From the NCBI GenBank assembly GCA_019314425.1, contig JAFCZI010000040.1, forward strand, positions 1-11,738: 11,738 nucleotides of DNA, given 5' to 3'. The notes beneath the pieces are model-generated. The model made no database searches. It was not told where the DNA came from and saw only the letters and a program-made list of their open reading frames with translations. Source of the stretch: Deltaproteobacteria bacterium (GTDB taxonomy: Bacteria; Desulfobacterota; DSM-4660; Desulfatiglandales; Desulfatiglandaceae). A program made the position numbers and the translations under genes. The stretch's first letter is position 1. Each line of letters begins with the position of its first letter. This document shows, one piece after another, positions 1 to 6,326 of this stretch.

Positions 1-192
1 TTATGCTTCAAATTGAGTTCCGGTTGCTTCCGTAAATTATTTTTTGTATATTCTTACACTATATGCTACCTCATTTTCCACAAAAACACCATTTCTAATG
101 CGAGCATCGACCGCAACCCAAATGGTCTCACGCAAAGGCGAAAAGGTTTTCTTGTTTTTTGCGATAAAGTAACAGGAACCCCACAAGGTGTA

Positions 193-219
193 GGGTGAAT
201 TAAGCGCAACAAATCCACC
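193..219. repeat. Palindromic intergenic repeat unit, copy 1
   Basis: GGTGAATT at 194-201 pairs with AATCCACC at 212-219 with one mismatch, around a loop containing TAAGCGCAAC. It reads as a slightly decayed, inverted copy of the unit at 330-357: the reverse complement of that unit is GGGTGGATTAAGCGCAGCG followed by AATCCACCC. It belongs to the REP-like class of short palindromes. The relation between the copies is seen in the sequence; any dispersed distribution in the genome is inference. Confidence 0.6.
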
Positions 220-329
220 ACCTGATCTCATTTTCCCGTGCAGTGGCGCGTGGCTGATATTCTCAGATGGGGGAAACCACGAACCAGAAAATATAAAAGG
301 GGTAAATTGGGAATAAGGGTATGCCGGAT

Positions 330-357
330 GGGTGGATTCGCTGCGCTTAATCCACCC
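330..357. repeat. Palindromic intergenic repeat unit, copy 2 (perfect stem)
   Basis: GGGTGGATT at 330-338 and AATCCACCC at 349-357 form a perfect 9-bp inverted repeat with a 10-nt loop CGCTGCGCTT. It is oriented opposite to the copy at 193-219, so the two can also pair with each other over about 165 bp. It ends about 70 nt upstream of the fumarase start. There is no T-run after the stem, so it does not look like a standard intrinsic terminator. Confidence 0.7.
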
Positions 358-427
358 TGCTTCAACATTTTGGGGAGCGAAACGACATCATTATTCGATG
401 TTCATTTTCATATAAAGGGAGAGTGAT

Positions 428-1267
428 ATGCGTCAGATTTCCATCAAAACCATTACCGCTGCGGTTAAAGACGGCGCCATTCGGGCCAATTTTGAACTGG
501 GTGACGATGTGGTCCAGGCCCTTAAAAATGCCCGTGAACATGAAGAATCGGATGCGGGAAAAGACATTCTGGAAAAGCTTCAGGAAAATGCCGCCATTGC
601 CAGAGAAGAACGAATTCCCATATGCCAGGACACCGGCGTGGCGGTGCTTTTCGTGGAACTGGGGCAGGGCGTTTCCCTGGTTGATGGGGATCTGTACCCG
701 GCTCTGGAGGAAGGCGTTCGACAGGGATATGAAGAAGGGTTCCTGCGCAAAAGTCTCTGTCATCCTTTCACCCGAAAAAATACCGGGGATAACACGCCCA
801 TCATTGTGCATCTGGATCTGGTCCCCGGTGATGCGCTCAAAATCTGGGTCGTACCCAAGGGGGGCGGCAGCGAGAACATGAGCCGCCTCTTTATGCTGCC
901 GCCTTCGGTCGGATGGGAAGGCATCAAGGAAAAAGTGATTGAGACCATTGAGGACGCGGGTCCCAATCCCTGTCCACCAACCATTGTGGGGGTCGGTATC
1001 GGCGGGAATTTCGAAAAAAGCGCGATCCTGGCCAAAAAATCTCTGCTGCGGCCGCTGGGCGCTGAAAATCCGGACCCGGAATTGGCCGCGATGGAGCGCG
1101 AGTTGTTGACCCTGATCAATAACACCGGCATCGGCCCCCAGGGGTTGGGCGGTCGGGTGACGTCGCTGGCGGTTCATGTTCTGATGATGCCCTGCCATAT
1201 TGCCAGCCTGCCTTTGGCCGTCAATATCCAGTGCCACGCCAACCGCCATCTGGAAATGATTCTGTAA
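428..1267 (+). CDS. Fumarate hydratase, class I, alpha subunit (TtdA/FumA N-terminal type)
   Basis: The 279-residue protein matches the alpha subunit of two-subunit, oxygen-sensitive [4Fe-4S] fumarases, which interconvert fumarate and (S)-malate in the cytoplasm (TCA or propionate-type routes). The three cysteines expected to hold the cluster are visible: C66 in ICQDTG, C182 in NPCPP and C269 in QCHANRH. The family signatures TGDNTP (119-124), PKGGGSEN (143-150) and GPQGLGG (236-242) are also present. Length is normal for the split form, not the fused ~550-residue FumA. The ATG at 428 follows GGGAG with suitable spacing; an overlapping start at 423 belongs to another frame. The stop shares a base with the ATG of the following kinase (TAATG), so translation is probably coupled. 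The beta subunit carrying the C-terminal domain is not in this window, which is unusual because it normally lies directly downstream. The related L(+)-tartrate dehydratase alpha subunit cannot be excluded from sequence alone. Confidence 0.92.
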   Translation: MRQISIKTITAAVKDGAIRANFELGDDVVQALKNAREHEESDAGKDILEKLQENAAIAREERIPICQDTGVAVLFVELGQGVSLVDGDLYPALEEGVRQGYEEGFLRKSLCHPFTRKNTGDNTPIIVHLDLVPGDALKIWVVPKGGGSENMSRLFMLPPSVGWEGIKEKVIETIEDAGPNPCPPTIVGVGIGGNFEKSAILAKKSLLRPLGAENPDPELAAMERELLTLINNTGIGPQGLGGRVTSLAVHVLMMPCHIASLPLAVNIQCHANRHLEMIL

Positions 1268-2349
1268 TGGGTTCGGTTCGAGAACGGTTGGCCCATTCGC
1301 CGGTGACGGTATCCGCCCCGTGCCGCGTGGATACCGGGGGCACATGGGATATTAAGGCGCTGGCCCTTCCTTTAGAGCGGCAGACGCCCGCCACCGTCAA
1401 CATGGCCCTCACCCTCAGGACTGCCGTCACCCTTCGCCCCTGCAAAGAAGGCCGGGTGAAAATATTTTCACGGGGCTTTTCCCACACGGAAGAGGCTTCC
1501 GCAGATCGATTGCCCTTTCATTCGCCATTCGGGCTTTTCTTCGCGGCAGTGTCTTATTTCGGATTTCACGGGCTGGAAGTGGAGATTGACTCGCAGTCTC
1601 CCGTCAAATCCGCCCTCGGGGGATCCAGCACGGCCCTTGTTGCGCTCCTGGGGGCATTGGGGGCACTCCGGAAAGTGGGGCGTGATAATCGGGGCCTTTC
1701 CAGGAAAGAACTCCTCCACCTGGCCTACCATCTGGAAGACGGTATCAGCGGTGGGAACTGCGGCATTCAGGATCAGGCTGCGGCCGTCTATGGCGGGGCC
1801 CACCTGTGGAAATGGCATTTTGGCCGCCCGGCTGACCCCCTGACCCGAATTCCCCTGCTGGATCAAAAAGGCCTGGATGCGCTTTCAAACCACATGCTCG
1901 TGGCTTACAGCGGCAAAAGCCATGTGGCCGCTCATACCAATCGTCAATGGGTCAACGATTTTCTCTCGGGCAAAACACGGTCCGGGTGGATTAAAGCCAA
2001 TGGGGCGGTGCATTCTTTTGCGCGAGCCATCCAGGCGGGCGATTGGGACCGGGCGGCTTTTTTCCTGAGGGAAGAAATGGCCTTAAGGAGAGAGATCACC
2101 CCCGAGGCCCTCGATGATGTGACGGAAAAGATGGTCACGGCAGCTGAAAGCGTCGGCTGCGGGGGCCGGTTCGCGGGGGCGGGGGCGGGCGGGTCTGTCT
2201 GGGCTTTGGGGAAAGGAGCGAACATGGATAAGCTGAGGCAGGAATGGCAGAAACTGCTGGCGCCCATAAAGGACGCTCAAATACTGGATGCCGGGGTTGA
2301 TGCTGAAGGGGTACGTCTGGAAAATTTTAAAACGAATAAGGCGCTGTAA
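1267..2349 (+). CDS. GHMP-family (sugar) kinase
   Basis: This is a 360-residue protein when started at the ATG overlapping the fumarase stop (TAATG, 1265-1269). A start 36 bases upstream is in frame but would lie inside the fumarase reading frame without a clear ribosome binding site. All three GHMP motifs can be seen: motif 1 APCRVDTGGTWD (17-28), the ATP-binding motif 2 with SALGGSSTA (115-123), and motif 3 FAGAGAGGS (312-320). Between them GGNCGIQDQAAAVYGG (162-177) recalls the GIQDQ segment of D-glycero-D-manno-heptose 7-phosphate kinase (HddA) and related galactokinase/fucokinase-like enzymes. It should phosphorylate a small sugar or sugar phosphate with ATP in the cytosol. The exact substrate is not readable from sequence. 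Pairing with a fumarase subunit gives no obvious metabolic link. There is no clear terminator in the 39 bp before the convergent gene. Confidence 0.85.
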   Translation: MGSVRERLAHSPVTVSAPCRVDTGGTWDIKALALPLERQTPATVNMALTLRTAVTLRPCKEGRVKIFSRGFSHTEEASADRLPFHSPFGLFFAAVSYFGFHGLEVEIDSQSPVKSALGGSSTALVALLGALGALRKVGRDNRGLSRKELLHLAYHLEDGISGGNCGIQDQAAAVYGGAHLWKWHFGRPADPLTRIPLLDQKGLDALSNHMLVAYSGKSHVAAHTNRQWVNDFLSGKTRSGWIKANGAVHSFARAIQAGDWDRAAFFLREEMALRREITPEALDDVTEKMVTAAESVGCGGRFAGAGAGGSVWALGKGANMDKLRQEWQKLLAPIKDAQILDAGVDAEGVRLENFKTNKAL

Positions 2350-2388
2350 AGGTGCAAGGCAGCCCCTCAGAATAGACCCTGATCATCT

Positions 2389-2661
2389 TCAATTGACGGT
2401 CTGCCGATACACCATCCCGTATGTTCCGGTTTCAAACAGGCCTTTCAGTTCGGCCAAAAGCGTGTTTGTGGTCTGTTCCACCATGAGGATATCCAGTTCA
2501 GACACCATGTCCATATCCAGGCCGCCGATTTCTTCTTCCAAATCTTCAAAATGAGTCAAAAATACTTCACCTTTAAAAGCTTCGCTGATGGCGCTATGTA
2601 CGTCAATGATGGTGCCGACACAGTGCTGCACCCTGATCCGATATTGATCTGTGATGTTCAT
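2389..2661 (-). CDS. Small acidic protein of unknown function, last gene of pilT set
   Basis: The 90-residue product is not recognised. It is acidic (runs such as EDLEEEI and DMDMVSELD), without cysteine clusters, signal peptide or membrane segment, and probably mostly helical in its C-terminal half. The start chosen is the ATG beginning MNITDQYR, because it follows AAAGGAAACAG; the in-frame ATG six codons upstream has no good ribosome binding site. It lies 50 nt after the zinc-ribbon gene on the same strand, so it may be the last member of the PilT operon, but that link is context only. Its end faces the end of the GHMP kinase gene across 39 bp, and no hairpin terminator is visible there. 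The coding call rests on plausible composition, a start site and operon position. Confidence 0.6.
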   Translation of the reverse strand: MNITDQYRIRVQHCVGTIIDVHSAISEAFKGEVFLTHFEDLEEEIGGLDMDMVSELDILMVEQTTNTLLAELKGLFETGTYGMVYRQTVN

Positions 2662-2711
2662 CTGTTTCCTTTTCTCCATCCGGAATCCGGATTTTTAGCT
2701 GTTAGCCGCTT

Positions 2712-3383
2712 TCAACCTTTGTCGAGTTCTTTAAGGGTTTTCGTAAAAGCCCCGTAAAAATTCTCCTGGTTCCAAAGGGCTGTCTTCAAAATTCCTGAAA
2801 ATTCATTCATATCTTTCGGATTCACCACCAGATCGGCGCTCAACCCGAAAGCCGTCATGTGATCCATGGTGGAAAACTCCGAGCCCAGCAGAACAAGAAA
2901 GCTTTTTCTACGGGTGTGCATGGGAAGTCGATTCAGGTAATGAAAAATGGAGCTCTGAGCCCACGGGACACCCTCAAAATGCTCTGAGAGAACCAGCAGA
3001 TCGAAAAGATGAAAGCGCATTTTATTAATACTCTCGCCTGCGTCCTGCACCAGAACCGTTTTGTGACGCAACCCTTCCACGGCGTCTCGAATCCCGTTGT
3101 CTGCTTCGGCTTCGCTCAGCATCAATAAAGCCAGTTTTGCCCCCTCTTCATAAAAATCCAGGGAAAAAGGGTCCTCATCACGATATTTCAAACCCTGTCC
3201 GGAGACCGCCGAATCCACTTCAGGCGGTTCCTGAATCTGGCGCGGTTCGGGATCGGGCCGGGATTTTTCAAAAAAAATTTCACCTTTGCATTTTGGGCAA
3301 TTGGCCGTCACACGACCCGTATCGGGGATTTTCTCATCCGGAATTTTGAGTCTGGCCTGGCAATTTGAACAGGTCACTTCCAT
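2712..3383 (-). CDS. Zinc-ribbon protein with degenerate receiver-like domain
   Basis: The 223-residue protein starts with an MJ0042-type zinc ribbon: C5-x2-C8 and C29-P-x-C32. A Pro/Glu-rich linker (about 41-75) follows, then a domain of about 120 residues (83-205) that reads like a response-regulator receiver fold. FDLLVLSEH (127-135) sits where receivers have (Y/F)DLVLLD, with Ser133 in place of the phosphoacceptor Asp. FLVLLGSEF and ADLVVNPKD (183-191) match the later strand and the usual ADDYLxKP segment, with Asn188 in place of the conserved Lys. If the fold call is right it is a non-phosphorylatable pseudo-receiver. No membrane segment is seen. Start: ATG with GAGG nine bases upstream. 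It lies 15 nt after the PilU-like ATPase gene, so it is very likely cotranscribed and may modulate pilus retraction. The zinc ribbon is clear, the receiver fold is inference, and the partner is unknown. Confidence 0.8.
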   Translation of the reverse strand: MEVTCSNCQARLKIPDEKIPDTGRVTANCPKCKGEIFFEKSRPDPEPRQIQEPPEVDSAVSGQGLKYRDEDPFSLDFYEEGAKLALLMLSEAEADNGIRDAVEGLRHKTVLVQDAGESINKMRFHLFDLLVLSEHFEGVPWAQSSIFHYLNRLPMHTRRKSFLVLLGSEFSTMDHMTAFGLSADLVVNPKDMNEFSGILKTALWNQENFYGAFTKTLKELDKG

Positions 3384-3398
3384 TTTTATATCCTCAGC

Positions 3399-4571
3399 CT
3401 AATGTCTTTCCTTTTTGCCATATCCTGTATCCACCGACAAATTCTCTATGGTGGTTGTCTTTTCACCCCTGGCCGATTTTACGGAATCAATAGCCCGGCT
3501 TACAATGGCCTTTCTGGATGCGTAGCTCATGGCGGTCTCTTCTGTAATAAGGCCTTCTTTATAGAGGCCCACAATGGATTGGTCAAAGGTCATCATGCCG
3601 TAGGTATTGCCCCCCTGAATGATTTCATAAAAGGTTTTCCCCTCTGACTCACCGTGCAAGATAGAGTCCCTAACCCTCAGGTTAGCGGCCATGATTTCAA
3701 AAGCGGCAACACGGCCGCCGCCGATTTTGGGGAGCAGGCGCTGACAGGCAATCCAACGGAGGGTATCCGCCAGCCGCACGCGAACCTGAGTCTCTTCTTC
3801 CTTATCAAAAAGACCCGCAAACCGGTTGATAGTCTGGCCCGCATCCACCGTGTGCAGGGTGCTGAAAACAAGGTGCCCGGTTTCAGCAGCGCTGAGCCCG
3901 ATATCCACAGTTTCCCTGTCTCTCATTTCCCCCACCAAAATGACCTTGGGCGCTTGTCTGAGCGCGGCTCTCAGGCCGATAGCAAAGGCATTGAAATCAA
4001 CGCCCAGTTCCCGCTGGTTGAAGGTTGATTTTTTCTGGGAATGCACAAACTCCACCGGATCTTCCAAGGTCACCACATGGACTGAATCGTTCTCATTGAT
4101 TTGATCCAGGATGGCCGCCAGCGATGTGCTTTTGCCGGAACCCGTGGCCCCGGTCACCAGAACAATCCCGTTTCTTTCCTTCGCCATTTTCAGGAAAGCG
4201 GGCGGCAGCTCCATTTCCCTTATGGTCGGCACCCGCGTGGACAGCTGCCGCATCACGATGGAATAACAACCCCGCTGAGAAAAGATATTCACCCTGAAGC
4301 GGGCCTTTCCAGCCAGTTGATAGGAGATATCGCACGACCCTTCCGCCACCAGGTTTCGGATCAAACGACGATCTCCCTTGATCAGGTTGAGGGCGATGGC
4401 CTCGGTTTGAAATGCCGTCAGTTTTTTCGGAAGCGGTCCCCCAAGCACGGGTTTCAGTTGCCCTGAGGCTTCCACCTGGCAGGGCTTATCCACCGTGAAA
4501 TTGAAGTCCGACACATTGTCGTAGGCCTTCAACATCGATGTCAATATATAATCAAGTTCCTGCTGTCTCAT
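3399..4571 (-). CDS. Second type IV pilus retraction-type ATPase (PilT/PilU-like)
   Basis: This 390-residue secretion-superfamily hexameric ATPase would act at the cytoplasmic base of a type IV pilus in retraction or its modulation. Visible motifs: N-terminal PAS-like domain (about 1-110), Walker A GATGSGKS (141-148), Asp box TLEDPVEF (168-175), Walker B ILVGEMRD (211-218), and His box TGHLVFSTLHT (231-241). The segment that reads AVRNLIRE in the neighbouring PilT is RVRDSILHGE here. Loss of that motif, and the C-terminal extension after residue 350, fit a PilU-like accessory ATPase better than a second canonical PilT. The catalytic motifs look intact, so ATP hydrolysis is expected. The ATG at 4571 follows AGGAGG with good spacing. 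Upstream lies pilT, separated by 147 bp that are almost filled by an inverted-repeat element; downstream is the zinc-ribbon gene after 15 nt. Confidence 0.9.
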   Translation of the reverse strand: MRQQELDYILTSMLKAYDNVSDFNFTVDKPCQVEASGQLKPVLGGPLPKKLTAFQTEAIALNLIKGDRRLIRNLVAEGSCDISYQLAGKARFRVNIFSQRGCYSIVMRQLSTRVPTIREMELPPAFLKMAKERNGIVLVTGATGSGKSTSLAAILDQINENDSVHVVTLEDPVEFVHSQKKSTFNQRELGVDFNAFAIGLRAALRQAPKVILVGEMRDRETVDIGLSAAETGHLVFSTLHTVDAGQTINRFAGLFDKEEETQVRVRLADTLRWIACQRLLPKIGGGRVAAFEIMAANLRVRDSILHGESEGKTFYEIIQGGNTYGMMTFDQSIVGLYKEGLITEETAMSYASRKAIVSRAIDSVKSARGEKTTTIENLSVDTGYGKKERH

Positions 4572-4596
4572 GGCGACGCCTCCTGTTTCAGATATC

Positions 4597-4717
4597 TAGT
4601 GACTGAACGAAAACTAGGTTTTTTCGTCAAGGTCAAGGAAAATCAACCCAGTTTTATTAAGAACGAGTTTATCCGACGCAGCGATTGGCGAAAAAGACCG
4701 TTTTCGTTCGGGCACTA
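4597..4717. repeat. 121-bp inverted-repeat-bounded element between pilT genes
   Basis: TAGTGACTGAACGAAAAC at 4597-4614 and GTTTTCGTTCGGGCACTA at 4700-4717 are inverted repeats matching at 16 of 18 positions. The interior contains AGGTCAAGGAA (4630-4640) and GACGCAG (4675-4681). Both blocks recur in the same order and similar spacing in the element before queD (10986-10996 and 11055-11061), so the two are diverged relatives. The element begins one base after the pilT stop and ends 25 bp before the next gene's start on the other side. It encodes nothing recognisable. It looks like a MITE-like or large palindromic repeat that could fold in the operon transcript. Confidence 0.7.
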
Positions 4718-4718
4718 T

Positions 4719-5801
4719 TTACACTTCCGTAAAATCCTGCGGAGGATTCTTAAGGTAAGGAAGGAATTTGGTCTTGTCATTGCTCTTTCCGTATGCATCA
4801 TCAGGACTTATTCTCCCCTTTGTAAGATGTTCCATAATGGCATCATCCAGGGTCTGCATGCCATATTTTTTCCCGGTCTGCAACATGGATGGAATTTGAA
4901 ATGTTTTTCCCTCGCGAATCAGATTCCTGACCGCCGGGGTGGCGATCATGATTTCGAGCGCTGCCACCCGGCCTTTTTTATCGATCCGTTTAAAGAGATT
5001 CTGCGCCACCACAGCTCTGAGGCCATCGGAAAGGGTATTTCGGATCTGTTCCTGCTGATTGGTGGGAAACACCTCGATGATACGGTCTACGGTTTTTGCG
5101 GCGCTGGTGGTATGAAGGGTGCCGAAAACAAGGTGCCCGGTGGCAGAGGCCTCAATGGCCAGTGATATGGTTTCCAGATCCCTCATTTCACCCACCAGGA
5201 TAATGTCCGGATCTTCCCTCAAGGCACCCCGGAGGGCCGCCGAAAAAGATTCGGTGTGAAGCCCCACTTCGCGGTGATTGACGATGGCTTTCTGGCTTTT
5301 GTGGACAAACTCAATGGGATCTTCAATGGTCAGTATGTGGTCTTTGCGGGTTTTGTTGGCCTCGTCCACAATAGCTGCCAGTGTGGTTGATTTTCCACTC
5401 CCGGTAGGTCCGGTCACCAGAACAAGACCTCTGGGCAGAGACGCCAGTCGCTTGACGATGGGCGGCAAACCCAGTTGCTCACAGGTGAGAATTTCGGAAG
5501 GGATTTCCCTGAAGACCGCTCCAACACCGTTTTTCTGTTGAAAAAAATTGGCTCGATAACGGGCCAGCCCCGGAATTTCATAAGCAAAATCCACGTCTCC
5601 GGTTTCCTCAAAAACCTTTACCTTCTCCTCCGGTGCAATTTCATAAAGCATCCCTTTCAGGATATTATTATCAAGCGTCTTGTATTTTACCCGCTCAAGT
5701 TCGCCCTGAATTCGCAACACGGGCTGTTGACCCGACATCAGGTGAAGATCCGATGCCCCTTGATCATTCATCAACCTGAAAAATGCATCAATCTGCGCCA
5801 T
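4719..5801 (-). CDS. pilT: Type IV pilus retraction ATPase PilT
   Basis: This is a canonical 360-residue PilT, the hexameric ATPase at the inner face of the cytoplasmic membrane that depolymerises pili and drives twitching. Seen: N-terminal ASDLHL signature (16-21) and PAS-like domain, Walker A GPTGSGKS (131-138), Asp box TIEDPIEF (158-165), Walker B ILVGEMRD (201-208), His box TGHLVFGTLHT (221-231), and the PilT-specific AVRNLIRE (290-297) needed for retraction in characterised PilTs. The start is the ATG before AQIDAFF because GGGAGGG lies just upstream. The in-frame start 27 codons further upstream (5882) would place coding sequence over the -10 and -35 boxes at 5856-5882. It is the first gene of a set with the PilU-like ATPase, the zinc-ribbon protein and the small acidic protein. 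No pilin or assembly genes are in the window. Confidence 0.95.
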   Translation of the reverse strand: MAQIDAFFRLMNDQGASDLHLMSGQQPVLRIQGELERVKYKTLDNNILKGMLYEIAPEEKVKVFEETGDVDFAYEIPGLARYRANFFQQKNGVGAVFREIPSEILTCEQLGLPPIVKRLASLPRGLVLVTGPTGSGKSTTLAAIVDEANKTRKDHILTIEDPIEFVHKSQKAIVNHREVGLHTESFSAALRGALREDPDIILVGEMRDLETISLAIEASATGHLVFGTLHTTSAAKTVDRIIEVFPTNQQEQIRNTLSDGLRAVVAQNLFKRIDKKGRVAALEIMIATPAVRNLIREGKTFQIPSMLQTGKKYGMQTLDDAIMEHLTKGRISPDDAYGKSNDKTKFLPYLKNPPQDFTEV

Positions 5802-5855
5802 AATACCCTCCCACCCTGAGTTCCTCATGCACCATGGAAACAATTCCGAGGGATC

Positions 5856-5882
5856 ATTATATACGGGGGGCCGCTCTGTCAA
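5856..5882 (-). promoter_or_regulatory. Sigma70-type promoter for the pilT operon
   Basis: On the minus strand TTGACA (5882-5877) and TATAAT (5861-5856) are both perfect consensus hexamers, separated by 15 bp. That is shorter than the ideal 17, so strength is uncertain. The transcript would start near 5849, leaving a leader of about 48 nt before the pilT ATG at 5801. It diverges from the plus-strand promoter at 5956-5984. Confidence 0.65.
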
Positions 5883-5955
5883 CCTTAAAAAGCCTCATAC
5901 CACTCAGGTTTCCGAACATTTCGGCCCCGGTTTTTGTGCATAAAAAGAAATTCTA

Positions 5956-5984
5956 TTGACAAGCCGTCACGCCTTTGGTAGCTT
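5956..5984 (+). promoter_or_regulatory. Sigma70-type promoter upstream of panB leader
   Basis: TTGACA at 5956-5961 and TAGCTT at 5979-5984 are separated by exactly 17 bp. The -35 is consensus; the -10 keeps TAxxxT. Expected transcription start is near 5991, about 335 nt upstream of the panB start, which leaves room for a long leader ending at the terminator-like hairpin at 6224-6256. Confidence 0.55.
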
Positions 5985-5990
5985 TTTTTA

Positions 5991-6256
5991 GATAGTTGCT
6001 CCGAAAAGATGATCCCTACAAATGGGGACGTCTATTTCTAACAGGCCATTATCTTTCAGGAAATGAAATCAGGGAAACAAAATTATTTAAGTTTGAAACC
6101 GCCTGGATCACGCAACACTTTGACCGGGACAGTGACGTTGTCTACTTCAAATAGCTGGGTGCGCAAAACCATTTTTCCGGATGGTTTTCAGAAAGCGACG
6201 CATCTTGAGATATGAAGCCGCCGGGCCTTTTGGTTTTTCCCAAAAGGCCTTTTTTT
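5991..6256 (+). ncRNA. Candidate structured leader or small RNA upstream of panB
   Basis: A promoter-like sequence lies at the left end and an intrinsic-terminator-like hairpin at the right end of about 265 nt, with panB 70 nt beyond. Inside are a 10-bp stem with one A-A mismatch (6007-6016 with 6024-6033, 7-nt loop), a short GGACA/TGTCT stem near 6127-6142, and a perfect 8-bp stem AAAACCAT/ATGGTTTT (6165-6172 with 6181-6188). The layout fits a transcription-attenuated leader controlling panB-panE or a free-standing small RNA. A pan RNA motif upstream of panB is known from deltaproteobacteria (a stem-loop with conserved bulged adenosines). The first stem is suggestive, but I cannot confirm the consensus from memory. 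Short frames also exist here (6063-6215 plus, 50 codons; 6083-6172 minus, 29 codons), so a coding or relic explanation is possible. Confidence 0.4.
6224..6256 (+). terminator. Intrinsic terminator or attenuator before panB
   Basis: GGCCTTTTGG (6224-6233) and CCAAAAGGCC (6240-6249) form a perfect 10-bp stem with a 6-nt loop, followed immediately by seven T (6250-6256). This is a textbook Rho-independent terminator on the plus strand. It lies between the promoter at 5956 and panB with no recognised gene before it, so it either ends a small RNA or acts as an attenuator. Confidence 0.8.
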
Positions 6257-6326
6257 GTTGCGATTCCGGAAAGTTATGGTGATTGTCGCCCGTTCTGAAC
6301 AAACGCCAACAGAAGGAGGAGTAAAG

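Larger units (their letters stand above)
1..427. other. Non-coding region upstream of the fumarase gene
   Basis: I see no credible gene here. The short open frames (about 60 codons on each strand) lack convincing ribosome binding sites and recognisable motifs. The stretch is AT-richer than the genes around it and carries two related palindromic units, listed separately. Positions 415-421 hold a GGGAG-type ribosome binding site for the gene starting at 428, and an AT-rich CATATAAAG around 409-417 could be part of a promoter, but no good -35 box is paired with it, so no promoter is called. The part near 125-170 (ctcacgcaaaggcg) resembles low-complexity intergenic sequence I recall from related genomes, which I cannot verify. 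Confidence 0.5.

Noticed and set aside
37..231. Minus-strand 64-codon frame in the left intergenic region
   Set aside because: It has no ribosome binding site and no recognisable motif, and it passes through a palindromic repeat unit.
362..1345. Long minus-strand open frame (327 codons) opposite the fumarase gene
   Set aside because: It is antisense to a clearly conserved enzyme, shows no family motif, and has a composition typical of a mirror frame of GC-biased codons.
2350..2388. Bidirectional terminator between the convergent GHMP kinase and small acidic protein genes
   Set aside because: I could not find a stem followed by a T-run on either strand.
4599..5165. Plus-strand open frame of 188 codons across the repeat and pilT
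   Set aside because: It begins inside the inverted-repeat element and then runs antisense to the conserved PilT sequence.
5802..5882. N-terminal extension of PilT by 27 residues
   Set aside because: The extension would lie over the -35/-10 hexamers, has no family similarity, and the inner ATG has the better ribosome binding site.
6095..6225. c-di-GMP (GEMM) riboswitch, prompted by a GACGCA near 6197 and pili genes nearby
   Set aside because: The expected GGCAAACC-like and GACGCAAAGC blocks are not present in the required arrangement.
6255..6326. Upstream start for panB
   Set aside because: It falls in the T-run of the terminator hairpin and adds residues absent from PanB; AAGGAGGAG supports 6327.
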